Made by a program: the position numbers and the translations under genes
In this document: positions 55,454 to 64,000 of the stretch, piece after piece
Numbering within the stretch: the first letter of the stretch is position 1
Layout of the letters: each line of letters starts with the position of its first letter
Notes under the pieces: model-generated
Seen by the model: only the letters and a program-made list of their open reading frames with translations
Told to the model about the DNA's origin: nothing
Database searches by the model: none
From: Krasilnikoviella flava
GTDB lineage: Bacteria > Actinomycetota > Actinomycetes > Actinomycetales > Cellulomonadaceae
Reading direction: 5' to 3'
Length of the DNA stretch: 64,000 nucleotides
NCBI RefSeq assembly: GCF_900167525.1
Contig: NZ_FUZQ01000002.1
Location: 558,001 to 622,000, forward strand

Positions 55454-56497
55454 GTGACTGCGACCGCCCCGGCTCCGATCAGCCCGACCACCACCAAGCG
55501 CGTGCTCCTCGCCGCTCCGCGCGGCTACTGCGCGGGGGTCGACCGCGCCGTCGTGGCGGTGGAGAAGGCGCTCGAGACGTACGGCGCGCCGGTCTACGTG
55601 CGCAAGGAGATCGTGCACAACAAGCACGTGGTGGAGACCCTGCGCGACCGAGGAGCGATCTTCGTCAACGAGACCGACGAGGTGCCCGAGGGTGCCCGGC
55701 TCGTGTTCTCCGCGCACGGGGTCTCGCCCGCGGTCCGGGAGTCCGCCGCGGCGCGCAGCCTCGACACGATCGACGCCACCTGCCCCCTGGTCACCAAGGT
55801 GCACAAGGAGGCCGTGCGGTTCGCGAAGGACGACTACGACATCCTCCTCATCGGCCACACGGGGCACGAGGAGGTCGAGGGGACGGCCGGCGAGGCACCC
55901 GACCACGTGCAGGTCGTGAACTCCCCGGACGAGGTCGACCAGGTGCAGGTCCGCGACCCGCAGAAGATCGTCTGGATCTCGCAGACCACCCTGTCCGTGG
56001 ACGAGACCATGGAGACCGTGCGGCGTCTGCGCGACCGCTTCCCCGAGCTGCAGGACCCGCCCAGCGACGACATCTGCTATGCCACGCAGAACCGCCAGGT
56101 CGCGGTGAAGAAGCTCGCCCCGGAGTGCGACGTCGTGATCGTGGTGGGCTCCGCGAACTCGTCCAACTCGGTGCGCCTCGTCGAGGTGGCGCTGCAGGCC
56201 GGCGCCCGGACGTCCTACCGCGTGGACCGCGCCGCCGAGATCGACCCGTCGTGGCTCGACGGCGCCACCACGGTGGGCGTCACCTCCGGCGCCTCGGTCC
56301 CGGAGATCCTGGTGCAGGACGTCATCGACTACCTGGACGGCCGCGGCTTCGCCGACGTCCAGGAGGTGCGCACCGCGACCGAGGACCTGATGTTCTCCCT
56401 GCCGCGCGAGCTGGCGCGCGGTCTCAAGGCCGCGGGCCACGAGGAGAAGCGGCCCCGCCGCGGTGCCCGGACCGCGCTCCCCGTCGAGCCCGCCTGA
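55454..56497 (+). CDS. ispH: 4-hydroxy-3-methylbut-2-enyl diphosphate reductase
   Basis: A 347-aa IspH, the last enzyme of the MEP isoprenoid pathway, with a [4Fe-4S] cluster. The three cluster Cys are C26 ([12 protein letters not shown]), C110 ([12 protein letters not shown]) and C208 ([11 protein letters not shown]); HNKHVV, HTGHEE and [10 protein letters not shown] with substrate residues are also present. The GTG lies 6 nt after TAGACT (55442-55447), so a leaderless mRNA is likely. Confidence 0.98.
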   Translation: MTATAPAPISPTTTKRVLLAAPRGYCAGVDRAVVAVEKALETYGAPVYVRKEIVHNKHVVETLRDRGAIFVNETDEVPEGARLVFSAHGVSPAVRESAAARSLDTIDATCPLVTKVHKEAVRFAKDDYDILLIGHTGHEEVEGTAGEAPDHVQVVNSPDEVDQVQVRDPQKIVWISQTTLSVDETMETVRRLRDRFPELQDPPSDDICYATQNRQVAVKKLAPECDVVIVVGSANSSNSVRLVEVALQAGARTSYRVDRAAEIDPSWLDGATTVGVTSGASVPEILVQDVIDYLDGRGFADVQEVRTATEDLMFSLPRELARGLKAAGHEEKRPRRGARTALPVEPA

Positions 56498-56509
56498 CCG
56501 CCGGCGGGC

Positions 56510-58108
56510 TCAGCCCGCTGCCGACTCGTCCTTCTCGTCGGGCTCGGACGCGCGCGCGAGGTCGCGCTGCGCGGCGTCCACGAGCGACTCGACGGAGTCG
56601 TCGCGGTCGCCGCCGGCCGTGAGGGTGCCGAGGTCGACGACCAGGCCCTCCTCGACGGCGAGCAGCTCCGGCTTGGTGACGGCGCGGGTGGTGTCCTCGA
56701 CCGCCTTGAGCGGCTCGATGGCCTGACCTGCGTCCACGACCTTCAGCTCGACCATCCGCCGCGCCTGCGGCAGCACGCGCGTCTCGAGCGACCCGACGAA
56801 CGCGTTGTAGTGCTTCGTCGCGGTGGTCATGGACTGCCCGAGCCGGGTGATGCTCTTGGTCATCGTGACGATGCGGGCGTACAGCTCCTTGCCCGTCTGC
56901 AGCACCTTCTGCGCGTCCTCGGCGACGGCGTCCTGCTGCCACGCGTACGCCACGGTGCGCAGCATGGCGACGAGCGTCATCGGGGTGGCGACGAGCACCC
57001 GCTTGCGGATGGCGCTCTCGAGGAGGTCGGGCGACCGCTCGACGGCGGCGGCCAGGATCGGCTCCGCCGGGACGAACATGACCACGAACTCGGGGGCGGC
57101 GTCGAACTGCGACCAGTAGGCCTTGCCCGCGAGCACGTCCACGTGCTTGGCGAGGTCCTTGGCGTGGGCGTCGAGCTCCTTGTCGCCGTCGGCCGGGCTC
57201 GTCGCCTGCTGGGCACGCAGGTACGCGCTGAGCGGGACCTTCGCGTCGACCACGATGTTCTTGCCGCCCGCGAGGCTGACGACCAGGTCGGGGATCAGCG
57301 TCTCGCCCTCCGCGGTGGTGCGGTGCACCTGGGCCTCGAAGTCGACGTGGTCCAGCATCCCGGCGGCCTCGACCACGCGCTTGAGCTGCAGCTCGCCCCA
57401 CACGCCGCGGGTCTGGTTGGAGCGCAGGGCGGAGACAAGGTCGCTCGTGCCGATCCGCAGCTGCGAGTTCACCGTCTCGAGCTGGCGCAGCTGCTCCGTG
57501 AGGGCCGTGTGCCCCTGGAGGCGAGCCTGCTCGGCGGTGTCGACGCGCGCGTTCACCTTGTCGAGGGTCTTGCTCATCGGGTCGAGCAGGGCGCGGATCG
57601 CCTGCTCCCGCTGGGCGAGCGTCTCGTCGTTCTTCTGGGTGCTGCGCCGGAGGCGCTCGTCCGCGAGGTCGAGGAACTGCTTCTGGTTCGCCGTCAGCAC
57701 GTCGTTGGCCAGGGCGCGGAACCGCTGCGCCGCGGCCTCCTGGTCGCCCTTCGCCTCGGCGAGCTGCCGCTCCAGGTCCTCCCGCACCTGGATCAGCAGA
57801 CGGTCGGCCTGCTCCCGGGCCTCCACCACGCGCCGGTCCGCCTCGTCGCGGGCGCGGTCGAGGTCGCGCTCCGCCAGCTCGCGCTGCTCGGCCAGCCGTC
57901 GCTCGGCGTCCGCGGCCGCGACCTCCAGCCGGCCGCGCAGGTCGGCGGCGTCGCGCCGCACCGACTCCAGCTCGCCGTGCTCGCGCAGGCGCTCCATCTC
58001 CTGCGAACGACCGGACCGGGCTCCGCGGTACGCGTGCCCGAGCCACCCCAGCAGCGCTCCCACCACGAGAGCGCCGAGGGTGAGCAGCAGCAGGGTGGTC
58101 GTCGTCAT
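56510..58108 (-). CDS. rmuC: DNA recombination protein RmuC
   Basis: A 532-aa RmuC protein. A membrane helix (LLLLTLGALVVGALLGWLG) is followed by a long coiled coil (about residues 35-200) and the RmuC nuclease-like domain: TRGVWGELQLKRVVEAAGMLDHVDFEAQ, IPDLVVSLAGGKNIVVDAKVPLSAYL, PEFVVMFVPAEPILAAA and KRVLVATPMTLVAMLRTVAYAWQQ. The DAKVP motif fits the restriction-enzyme-like fold. RmuC limits inversions at short repeats. The ATG at 58108 was chosen. Confidence 0.95.
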   Translation of the reverse strand: MTTTTLLLLTLGALVVGALLGWLGHAYRGARSGRSQEMERLREHGELESVRRDAADLRGRLEVAAADAERRLAEQRELAERDLDRARDEADRRVVEAREQADRLLIQVREDLERQLAEAKGDQEAAAQRFRALANDVLTANQKQFLDLADERLRRSTQKNDETLAQREQAIRALLDPMSKTLDKVNARVDTAEQARLQGHTALTEQLRQLETVNSQLRIGTSDLVSALRSNQTRGVWGELQLKRVVEAAGMLDHVDFEAQVHRTTAEGETLIPDLVVSLAGGKNIVVDAKVPLSAYLRAQQATSPADGDKELDAHAKDLAKHVDVLAGKAYWSQFDAAPEFVVMFVPAEPILAAAVERSPDLLESAIRKRVLVATPMTLVAMLRTVAYAWQQDAVAEDAQKVLQTGKELYARIVTMTKSITRLGQSMTTATKHYNAFVGSLETRVLPQARRMVELKVVDAGQAIEPLKAVEDTTRAVTKPELLAVEEGLVVDLGTLTAGGDRDDSVESLVDAAQRDLARASEPDEKDESAAG

Positions 58109-58304
58109 GGGCCACACGGTGTCACGCGGGACCGACACGGCCCAGCACCCACGCGACGAGCGCGCTGACCCGACCCTCAGGACGTGGGTCCGAGGATCGC
58201 CTCGGGACGCCCGGCGCGCCGGGAGGATCGCGGGGCGTCGCTGACCTGGGCGGTGACGTGCCGCGGCGCGGGTCCGGGCGCCGCCCGCGCACTACGGTGG
58301 ACCC

Positions 58305-59126
58305 GTGAGCGACCAGACCGGGCCGCCGCCGCCCGCGGCCACCGTCCCCCCGCCCGACCTCGGCGCCGCCCTCAGCCTGCGCGGCCTGTGGAAGCGGTTC
58401 GGCCAGAAGATCGCCGTCGCGGGGGTCGACCTCGACGTCCCGACCGGCTCGTTCTTCGGCCTCGTCGGCCCCAACGGCGCGGGCAAGACGACGTCCCTGT
58501 CGATGGCGACCGGGCTGCTGCGCCCGGACTTCGGCACGGTGCACGTGCACGGCACCGACCTGTGGGCGCGGCCCGAGGAGGCCAAGGCGACGCTCGGTGT
58601 GCTCCCGGACGGGGTGCGCCTGTTCGACCGGCTGACCGGCGCCCAGCTGCTCACGTACGCGGGCCTGCTGCGTGGGCTGGACCGGGACACGGTCGCCGGG
58701 CGCACCGAGGACCTGCTGCGCGCGATGGACCTGGTGGGGGACCGCGACACGTACGTCGTCGACTACTCCGCCGGCATGACGAAGAAGATCGGCCTCGCCT
58801 CCGCGATGATCCACGCGCCGGGCGTGCTCGTCCTCGACGAGCCCTTCGAGGCGGTGGACCCGGTCAGCGCCGCGAACATCCGCGACATCCTGCACGGCTA
58901 CGTCCGCGACGGCGGCACGGTGGTGGTGTCGAGCCACGTCATGGACCTGGTCCAGCGGATGTGCTCGCACGTGGCGATCATCGCGGGCGGGCACGTTCTC
59001 GCGGCCGGGACGGTCGCGCAGGTGCGTGGCGAGCAGAGCCTCGAGGACCGGTTCGTGGACCTGGTCGGCGGACGCCGGGAGTCGGAGGGACTGGCGTGGT
59101 TGCGCAGCTCGTCCGCCTCAAGCTGA
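58305..59126 (+). CDS. ABC transporter ATP-binding protein
   Basis: A 273-aa ABC ATPase: Walker A GPNGAGKTT (K61), an altered signature YSAGMTKKIGLA and Walker B VLVLDEPFEAVD are seen. It pairs with the permease gene, which overlaps it by 31 nt, to form an exporter. The substrate is unknown. GTG 58305 is 6 nt after TACGGT, with no Shine-Dalgarno. Confidence 0.93.
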   Translation: MSDQTGPPPPAATVPPPDLGAALSLRGLWKRFGQKIAVAGVDLDVPTGSFFGLVGPNGAGKTTSLSMATGLLRPDFGTVHVHGTDLWARPEEAKATLGVLPDGVRLFDRLTGAQLLTYAGLLRGLDRDTVAGRTEDLLRAMDLVGDRDTYVVDYSAGMTKKIGLASAMIHAPGVLVLDEPFEAVDPVSAANIRDILHGYVRDGGTVVVSSHVMDLVQRMCSHVAIIAGGHVLAAGTVAQVRGEQSLEDRFVDLVGGRRESEGLAWLRSSSASS

Positions 59127-60691
59127 CCCTCCTGGCCAACACGTTCCGCCGGAGCGTGTGGCAGACGGTCGGCCTGGTCCTCGGCTCCCTGTACGGCCTC
59201 GGCGTGCTCGTGCTGGTGGTGGCCGCCGCGGTGGCGGGCGGCACCGCCGACCCGGTGGTGACGGGGCACGTCGTGACCGTGGTCGGGGCCCTGGTGGTCC
59301 TCGCGTGGTGGGTGGTCCCGGTGTTCGCGTTCGGGGTGGACGCCACCCTCGACCCGCGGCGGTTCGTGACGTTCGCGATCCCGCGGCGCACGCTGCTGGC
59401 GGGCCTCGCGCTCGCGGGCCTCGTGTCGATCCCCGCGGCGGTGACGACGCTCGGCGCCCTCGGCGTCTCGCTCGCCTGGTGGCGGCACCCCGTGGCCCTC
59501 GTCGCGGGCGTGCTGGGCGGCCTCCTTGCGACGGCGCTGTGCGTCGTGGGCTCGCGTGCGACGACGACGGCGCTCGCGCCCTTGCTGGACTCGCGCCGCT
59601 CCCGCGAGGTCCTGACGATCGTGGCGGTGCTCCCGCTCGTGCTCATCGGCCCCGCGGTGGGCTGGCTGGCGAACGGCGTCGAGGTCACGGTCGGCGGCTC
59701 GCCGGACGGGCTCGACGCGGCGCTCGCGCCCCTGGTGCAGGTCGTGGGCTGGACTCCCCTCGGGGCGCCCTGGGGGCTCGCGTCGGCCGCCGGCGAGGGC
59801 GCGTGGGGGCTGTTCCTGGCACGGCTGGCGATCTCTGTCGCGGCCCTGGCCCTCGCCTGGTGGGTCTGGGACCGTTCGCTGGCCCGGGAGCTCGTGACCC
59901 CGCGCGGCGGCGGGGAGGCCGCCGCGGCGAAGGGGCTCGGCTGGTTCGGCCGGCTGCCCGCCACTCCCACGGGCGCGGTGGCCGCGCGGGCCGCCACCTA
60001 CTGGCTGCGCGACCCGCGGTACGCGGCGTCGATCGCCATGGTGCCGCTGCTGCCGCTGGTGCTGCTCGCCGTCGGGCTGACGAACGGCGCGGGCGGCGGG
60101 CTCCTGCTGGTCATGGCCCCCCTGGCGGCGTGGCTGCTCGGCTTCGGCATCTCGAACGACGTCGGGTACGACAACACGGCGTTCGCGCTGCACGTCGCGA
60201 CCGGCACGCCGGGGCGCGTCGACCGGTGGGGGCGCGTGCTGCCCGTGCTGGTGGGCGGGCTGCCGCTGTCGCTGGCGTTCGCCCTCGTCGGCTGCGCCGT
60301 CGCCGGGCGGTGGGACGCGCTGCCGGCGCTGCTCGGCCTGACCCTCGGCGTCCTGGGCGCGTCGCTGGGGATCTCGAGCGCCGTCTCGGCGCGGCTGGTC
60401 TATCCCGTGCCGAGGCCGGGGGAGAGCCCGTTCAAGTCCCCCCAGGGCGCCACGATGGCCACGATGCTCGCCCAGATGGCGGCGATGGCGATCACCCTCG
60501 CGGTGAGCGTGCCCACGCTCGCGCTCGCCGTGCCCGCGATCCTGCTGCCGATGGCGACGCTCGGGTGGGTGGCGCTCGGCGTCGGGGTGGTGACGGGCGC
60601 GGTCGTGCTGCTGCTGGGCGTGCGCTGGGGCGCGCGTACCTACGACCGTCGTCTGCCGGAGCTGCTGCAGCAGGTCATGGCCTTCGGCTGA
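59096..60691 (+). CDS. ABC exporter permease
   Basis: A 531-aa membrane protein with roughly 12 hydrophobic helices and few charged residues. It has no ATPase motifs and is the membrane partner of the preceding ATPase. The GTG start at 59096 lies within the ATPase gene and is preceded by GGAGGG, so translation is coupled. Features such as FVTFAIPRRTLLAGLALAGLVSIPAA and LGFGISNDVGYDNTAFALHVATGTPG resemble actinobacterial two-component exporters of unknown substrate. Confidence 0.85.
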   Translation: MVAQLVRLKLTLLANTFRRSVWQTVGLVLGSLYGLGVLVLVVAAAVAGGTADPVVTGHVVTVVGALVVLAWWVVPVFAFGVDATLDPRRFVTFAIPRRTLLAGLALAGLVSIPAAVTTLGALGVSLAWWRHPVALVAGVLGGLLATALCVVGSRATTTALAPLLDSRRSREVLTIVAVLPLVLIGPAVGWLANGVEVTVGGSPDGLDAALAPLVQVVGWTPLGAPWGLASAAGEGAWGLFLARLAISVAALALAWWVWDRSLARELVTPRGGGEAAAAKGLGWFGRLPATPTGAVAARAATYWLRDPRYAASIAMVPLLPLVLLAVGLTNGAGGGLLLVMAPLAAWLLGFGISNDVGYDNTAFALHVATGTPGRVDRWGRVLPVLVGGLPLSLAFALVGCAVAGRWDALPALLGLTLGVLGASLGISSAVSARLVYPVPRPGESPFKSPQGATMATMLAQMAAMAITLAVSVPTLALAVPAILLPMATLGWVALGVGVVTGAVVLLLGVRWGARTYDRRLPELLQQVMAFG

Positions 60692-60768
60692 CGGTCCGGC
60701 GCCCTCATGCCGCGCTGCGTGGGTGCGCGGTCACGGGCCGGCCAAGGGCACTTTGCGACAATAGACGC

Positions 60769-61809
60769 GTGACCTCCGCGAACCCCGATCACCTGTCCCT
60801 GCCTGACGGCTGGACGACGTCCGCCCCCGACCTGTCCGACCTGCCCCGCCTCGGCGACCTGCGCGGGGCCGCCGCCGCACCGTTCACCGGGTCGTCGGTC
60901 GTGAACCAGGACGCCCTGGCGGCCGAGGTGGCAGGTCCCATGTCGTGGACGCGTCGTCAGGTGGTGGCGCGCGACGCCGACGGCGTGGTGCGGGCCTGGG
61001 CGTGGGCGCACGACCGCGCCGCCGGGCGCGTCGTGGTCGGCGTCGACGTCGACCGCGGGGTGCCCGAGGCCGACGAGCTGGCGGCCGCGGGGTACGCGTG
61101 GGCGGCGCGGCAGGGCCGGGAGCTCGCCGCCCAGCGCGGGCTCCGGCGCACCCAGCTCGACGCGGGCTCGTACGCAGGCGACGAGACGCAACGGCGCTGG
61201 CTGGCCGCCGCGGGGTACGGCCGGGCCCGCTCGTGGCTGCAGATGTCGCGGCCGGTCGTCGCGGAGGAGGCCTTGCGCGGGATCCTGCCCGACCCGCGGC
61301 CGGGCGTGACGGTGCGCCGGGTCGCGACGCACGACGACGGCATGCCCGTGGCGGACGACCTGCAGACCGTGCACCGGGTGCTCGAGAGCGCGTTCGAGGA
61401 CCACTTCAACTCCTACCGGGAGAGCTTCGGGGAGTTCCTGGTGCGGCTGCGTTCCGACCCCGGTCACCGGTGGGACCACTGGTGGCTGGCGTTCGTCTCC
61501 GACCCGCAGCGCCCCGACGTGCCGCCGGAGCCGATGGGGGCGCTCGTCGGCGCGGTGCTGCCGTCCGGCCCGTCGGGCAAGGAGGGCAGCTACATCGAGT
61601 ACCTGGGCGCCGACCGCCGTGCCCGCGGCCGCGGGGTGGCGACGGCCCTGCTGTTCGCCGTCGTGCGTGACGCCGCGGCCCGGGGTCGTGACCGCGTGGG
61701 GCTCGAGGTCGACGCCGACAGCCCGACGGGTGCCGCGTCCCTGTACGAGAGCTGGGGCTGGCGCACGGCGTACGTGACGGAGTCCTGGCACCAGGACGTC
61801 GACGTCTGA
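60769..61809 (+). CDS. GNAT-family acetyltransferase with two domains
   Basis: A 346-aa protein with two GNAT-like halves. The C-terminal half is complete: YIEYLGADRRARGRGVATALLFAVVRDAAARGRDRVGLEVDADSPTGAASLYESWGWR is the acetyl-CoA-binding core (R/QxxGxG/A as RARGRG). The N-terminal half lacks a clear loop and may be a degenerate duplicate. It would acetylate an amine, possibly an antibiotic or peptide. GTG 60769 follows GACAAT by 6 nt. Confidence 0.9.
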   Translation: MTSANPDHLSLPDGWTTSAPDLSDLPRLGDLRGAAAAPFTGSSVVNQDALAAEVAGPMSWTRRQVVARDADGVVRAWAWAHDRAAGRVVVGVDVDRGVPEADELAAAGYAWAARQGRELAAQRGLRRTQLDAGSYAGDETQRRWLAAAGYGRARSWLQMSRPVVAEEALRGILPDPRPGVTVRRVATHDDGMPVADDLQTVHRVLESAFEDHFNSYRESFGEFLVRLRSDPGHRWDHWWLAFVSDPQRPDVPPEPMGALVGAVLPSGPSGKEGSYIEYLGADRRARGRGVATALLFAVVRDAAARGRDRVGLEVDADSPTGAASLYESWGWRTAYVTESWHQDVDV

Positions 61810-61864
61810 GCCGCGCGCGACGCCCGGTGGGGCCGGTGTCGGTGCCCGCACCTACCGTCGCGGC

Positions 61865-62665
61865 ATGACTCTGTTCGGGCCGGACGACGAGCTGCGGGGC
61901 GCGCGGCTCGTCGAGGCCGACATGACCGGCGCCACGTTCCGCCTCACGAAGCTCGACGGCGTGCGTTTCGACCAGAGCTTCATGCCTGGAGCGGTCATGC
62001 GCGGCGTCGACCTCACCGACGCCGACATCGACGGCCAGATCACCGGGCTGCGCGTCAACGGCGTCGACGTCGCGCCGCTGGTCGAGGCCGAGCTCGACCG
62101 CCGGTACCCGGGCCGTGAGCAGGCGCGCTCCGCGGACCTCGCCGAGCAGCGCGCGTCGCTGGACGCGGCGCTGGCCGCCTGGGACGCGCACCTGGCGCGT
62201 GCGGCCGCCCTGGGGCCCGGGGCCGTCGACGACCAGGTCGACGGCGAATGGTCGACGGCGCAGACGCTGCGGCACCTGGTGTTCGCGATGGACGGCTGGG
62301 TGCGGTACGGCCTGCGAGGGATCGACGACGCGTTCTGGTACGCGGGCCTGCCCTTCACGGAGTACGAGCCCGAGGTGGCGGCGCTCGGCGTCGATCTGAC
62401 GGCGACGCCGCCCCTGGCGGAGACCCTCGAGGCCCACGCCGACCGGATCGCCCAGGTGTACGCCGTCTACGACTCCCTCGCCGGCACGGACGTCACGGTC
62501 GACGCCCCGCGGCTGCCGCCGTGGGCGCCGGAGGGCTTCACCCGTGCGGTGCACCAGAGCATCGGCGTCGTCGCCCGGGAGCACTGGGCGCACCTGCAGT
62601 TCGCGGAGCGCGACCTGACGACGCTCGAGGGTCGCGCCGGGAGGCTGGTTGGGGGAGCCGGGTAG
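61865..62665 (+). CDS. Pentapeptide-like segment fused to a DinB-type domain
   Basis: A 266-aa protein. Residues about 10-60 hold A(D/N)LxG-like pentapeptide turns (LRGARLVEADMTGATFRLTKLDGVRF, VMRGVDLTDADIDGQ). Residues about 95-260 are a DinB_2-like four-helix bundle (DGEWSTAQTLRHLVFAMDGWVRYGLRG, GVVAREHWAHLQFAERDL) with His ligands. The fold hosts mycothiol-dependent enzymes in Actinobacteria; the activity here is unknown. ATG 61865 follows TACCGT by 6 nt. Confidence 0.8.
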   Translation: MTLFGPDDELRGARLVEADMTGATFRLTKLDGVRFDQSFMPGAVMRGVDLTDADIDGQITGLRVNGVDVAPLVEAELDRRYPGREQARSADLAEQRASLDAALAAWDAHLARAAALGPGAVDDQVDGEWSTAQTLRHLVFAMDGWVRYGLRGIDDAFWYAGLPFTEYEPEVAALGVDLTATPPLAETLEAHADRIAQVYAVYDSLAGTDVTVDAPRLPPWAPEGFTRAVHQSIGVVAREHWAHLQFAERDLTTLEGRAGRLVGGAG

Positions 62666-62690
62666 TGCCCGGCACGTAGACTCTCCCGAC

Positions 62691-63776
62691 GTGGCACTCA
62701 CCATCGGCATCGTCGGCCTGCCCAACGTCGGCAAGTCCACGCTCTTCAACGCCCTGACCCGCAACCAGGTGCTCGCGGCGAACTACCCGTTCGCGACGAT
62801 CGAGCCCAACGTGGGCGTGGTCCCGCTGCCGGACCCGCGGCTGGACAAGCTCGCGGAGATCTTCGGCAGCGAGCGGGTCCTGCCCGCGACGGTGTCGTTC
62901 GTCGACATCGCGGGCATCGTCAAGGGCGCCTCCGAGGGCGAGGGGCTGGGCAACAAGTTCCTCGCGAACATCCGCGAGGCGGACGCGATCTGCCAGGTGA
63001 CGCGCGTGTTCGACGACGGCGACGTCGTTCGCGTCGAAGGCTCCGTGGACGCCGAGGGCGACATCGAGACCATCTCCACCGAGCTGATCCTCGCCGACCT
63101 CCAGACGCTGGAGAAGGCGCTGCCGCGGATGGAGAAGGAGGTCAAGATCAAGCGGGGCGACGCCGCGCTGTTCGCGGCCGCCACCACCGCGCAGAAGATC
63201 CTCGAGGCCGGCACCACGCTGTTCCAGGGCGCGAAGGCCGAGGGGCTCGACCTCGCCGACATCGCCTCGCTGCAGCTGCTGACGGCCAAGCCGTTCATCT
63301 ACGTCTTCAACACGGACGACGCGGGCCTCGCCGACCAGGGGATGCAGCAGCGGCTGCGCGACCTCGTCGCCCCCGCGGACGCCGTGTTCCTCGACGCGAA
63401 GTTCGAGGCCGAGCTCGTCGAGCTCGAGCCGGACGACGCGCGCGAGATGCTCGCCGACTCCGGACAGGACGAGGCGGGCCTCGACCAGCTCGCCCGCGTC
63501 GGGTTCCACACCCTCGGCCTGCAGACGTACCTCACCGCCGGTCCCAAGGAGTCCCGCGCCTGGACCATCCACAAGGGCTGGACCGCCCCGCAGGCCGCCG
63601 GCGTCATCCACACCGACTTCGAGCGCGGCTTCATCAAGGCCGAGGTCATCTCGTTCGACGACCTCGTCGAGGCCGGCTCCGTGCAGGCCGCCCGCGCCGC
63701 CGGCAAGGCGCGCATCGAGGGCAAGGACTACGTCATGCAGGACGGCGACGTCGTGGAGTTCCGCTTCAACGTGTAG
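62691..63776 (+). CDS. ychF: Redox-regulated ATPase YchF
   Basis: A 361-aa YchF/OLA1 translational ATPase. GLPNVGKST (K15), the NYPFATIEPNVG switch, VDIAGIVKGASEGEGLGN and the non-GTPase G4 site in YVFNTDD are seen, then a helical domain and a TGS end (HTLGLQTYLTAGPKESRAWTI ... DYVMQDGDVVEFRFNV). It binds ribosomes and hydrolyses ATP. GTG 62691 lies 8 nt after TAGACT (62677-62682). A repeat-free 115-nt gap follows, in which nothing was seen. Confidence 0.97.
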   Translation: MALTIGIVGLPNVGKSTLFNALTRNQVLAANYPFATIEPNVGVVPLPDPRLDKLAEIFGSERVLPATVSFVDIAGIVKGASEGEGLGNKFLANIREADAICQVTRVFDDGDVVRVEGSVDAEGDIETISTELILADLQTLEKALPRMEKEVKIKRGDAALFAAATTAQKILEAGTTLFQGAKAEGLDLADIASLQLLTAKPFIYVFNTDDAGLADQGMQQRLRDLVAPADAVFLDAKFEAELVELEPDDAREMLADSGQDEAGLDQLARVGFHTLGLQTYLTAGPKESRAWTIHKGWTAPQAAGVIHTDFERGFIKAEVISFDDLVEAGSVQAARAAGKARIEGKDYVMQDGDVVEFRFNV

Positions 63777-63891
63777 CTGCTTGCCTGCTCGGGGCATCTG
63801 TGGCGCCGATGGTGCGCGCCGATGACCAGCGGCCCGAAAGCTTCGCACGGTGATTCTCGTGAGACAGGTGCGCCTCACGGGTCACGAGCAT

Positions 63892-64000
63892 TCACGAAGC
63901 CCCCGGGCGGGGCACCTGCTGCAGCAGGGCCTGCACCTGATCGACCACCAGGTCGGGGCGGGAGACGAACGGGTGGTGCCCGGTCGGCAGCTCGACGGAC
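63892..64000 (-). CDS. Alpha/beta hydrolase, C-terminal end only
   Basis: The last 35 codons of a minus-strand gene that continues past the window. VELPTGHHPFVSRPDLVVDQ is the typical hydrolase end with the catalytic His (GHHPF), then a helix VQALLQQV and a stop at 63892-63894. Too little is present to name the enzyme. Confidence 0.65.
   Translation of the reverse strand, partial: SVELPTGHHPFVSRPDLVVDQVQALLQQVPRPGAS

Overview
The window is very GC-rich, with GTG starts, short gaps and many overlapping stop/start codons. Gene content points to an actinobacterium: a DUF3175 protein, a DUF779 protein beside an ALDH, a RamB-like glyoxylate-cycle regulator and TANNNT boxes placed 6-8 nt before start codons. 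Micrococcales, probably a Cellulomonadaceae/Promicromonosporaceae-type organism, is my inference. No rRNA, tRNA, CRISPR array, insertion sequence or phage gene was seen.

Layout. 1-3237: end of a molybdenum hydroxylase large subunit, a MoCo cytidylyltransferase-like gene coupled to an HxlR regulator, and a divergent QorB/NmrA-like reductase. 3349-9760: bile-acid-symporter-type transporter, DUF3175, SDR, a GAF regulator without an AAA+ domain, a frameshifted relic, aldehyde dehydrogenase with DUF779, DoxX. 9916-15269: a four-CxxC protein facing an HNH nuclease, an internally shortened RibD/DHFR-like protein, DUF3892, and a set of small membrane-anchored proteins. 

15446-27788 is the accessory region: a type I restriction-modification island. 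Its first gene is an unusual 701-aa protein with a helix-turn-helix start, a methylase-like middle lacking catalytic motifs and an HsdS-like tail. It is ATGA-coupled to a canonical hsdM, which overlaps hsdS, which overlaps a 5'-nucleotidase-like gene. On the opposite strand, between these and hsdR, lie an Abi_2/AbiF-type HEPN protein with its own promoter and a strong hairpin in its leader, and a hipBA pair. A small frameshifted ORF follows hsdR.

27948-64000 is mostly core: glycosyltransferase, DinB-ankyrin fusion, aceB/aceA with a divergent RamB-like regulator, TetR/MFS, DedA, NhaA (no ATG/GTG start in reach of its first membrane segment), PhoH, MarR/FUSC, fumC, carbonic anhydrase-fructokinase-xseB operon, ABC-F, TetR/flavoprotein, epoxide hydrolase/WYL regulator, xseA, ispH, rmuC, an ABC exporter, GNAT, pentapeptide-DinB, ychF, and the end of an alpha/beta hydrolase. 

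Two patterns cross the window. A repeat (GGTTGAGCCTGTCGAAACC and variants) forms inverted pairs at gene ends, supplies the stop codon of the FUSC gene, and is inserted in frame as a direct pair inside hsdM. Many single genes also have a TANNNT box 6-8 nt before the start and no Shine-Dalgarno, the geometry of leaderless transcripts. Several divergent regulator/target pairs have clear palindromic operators between them.
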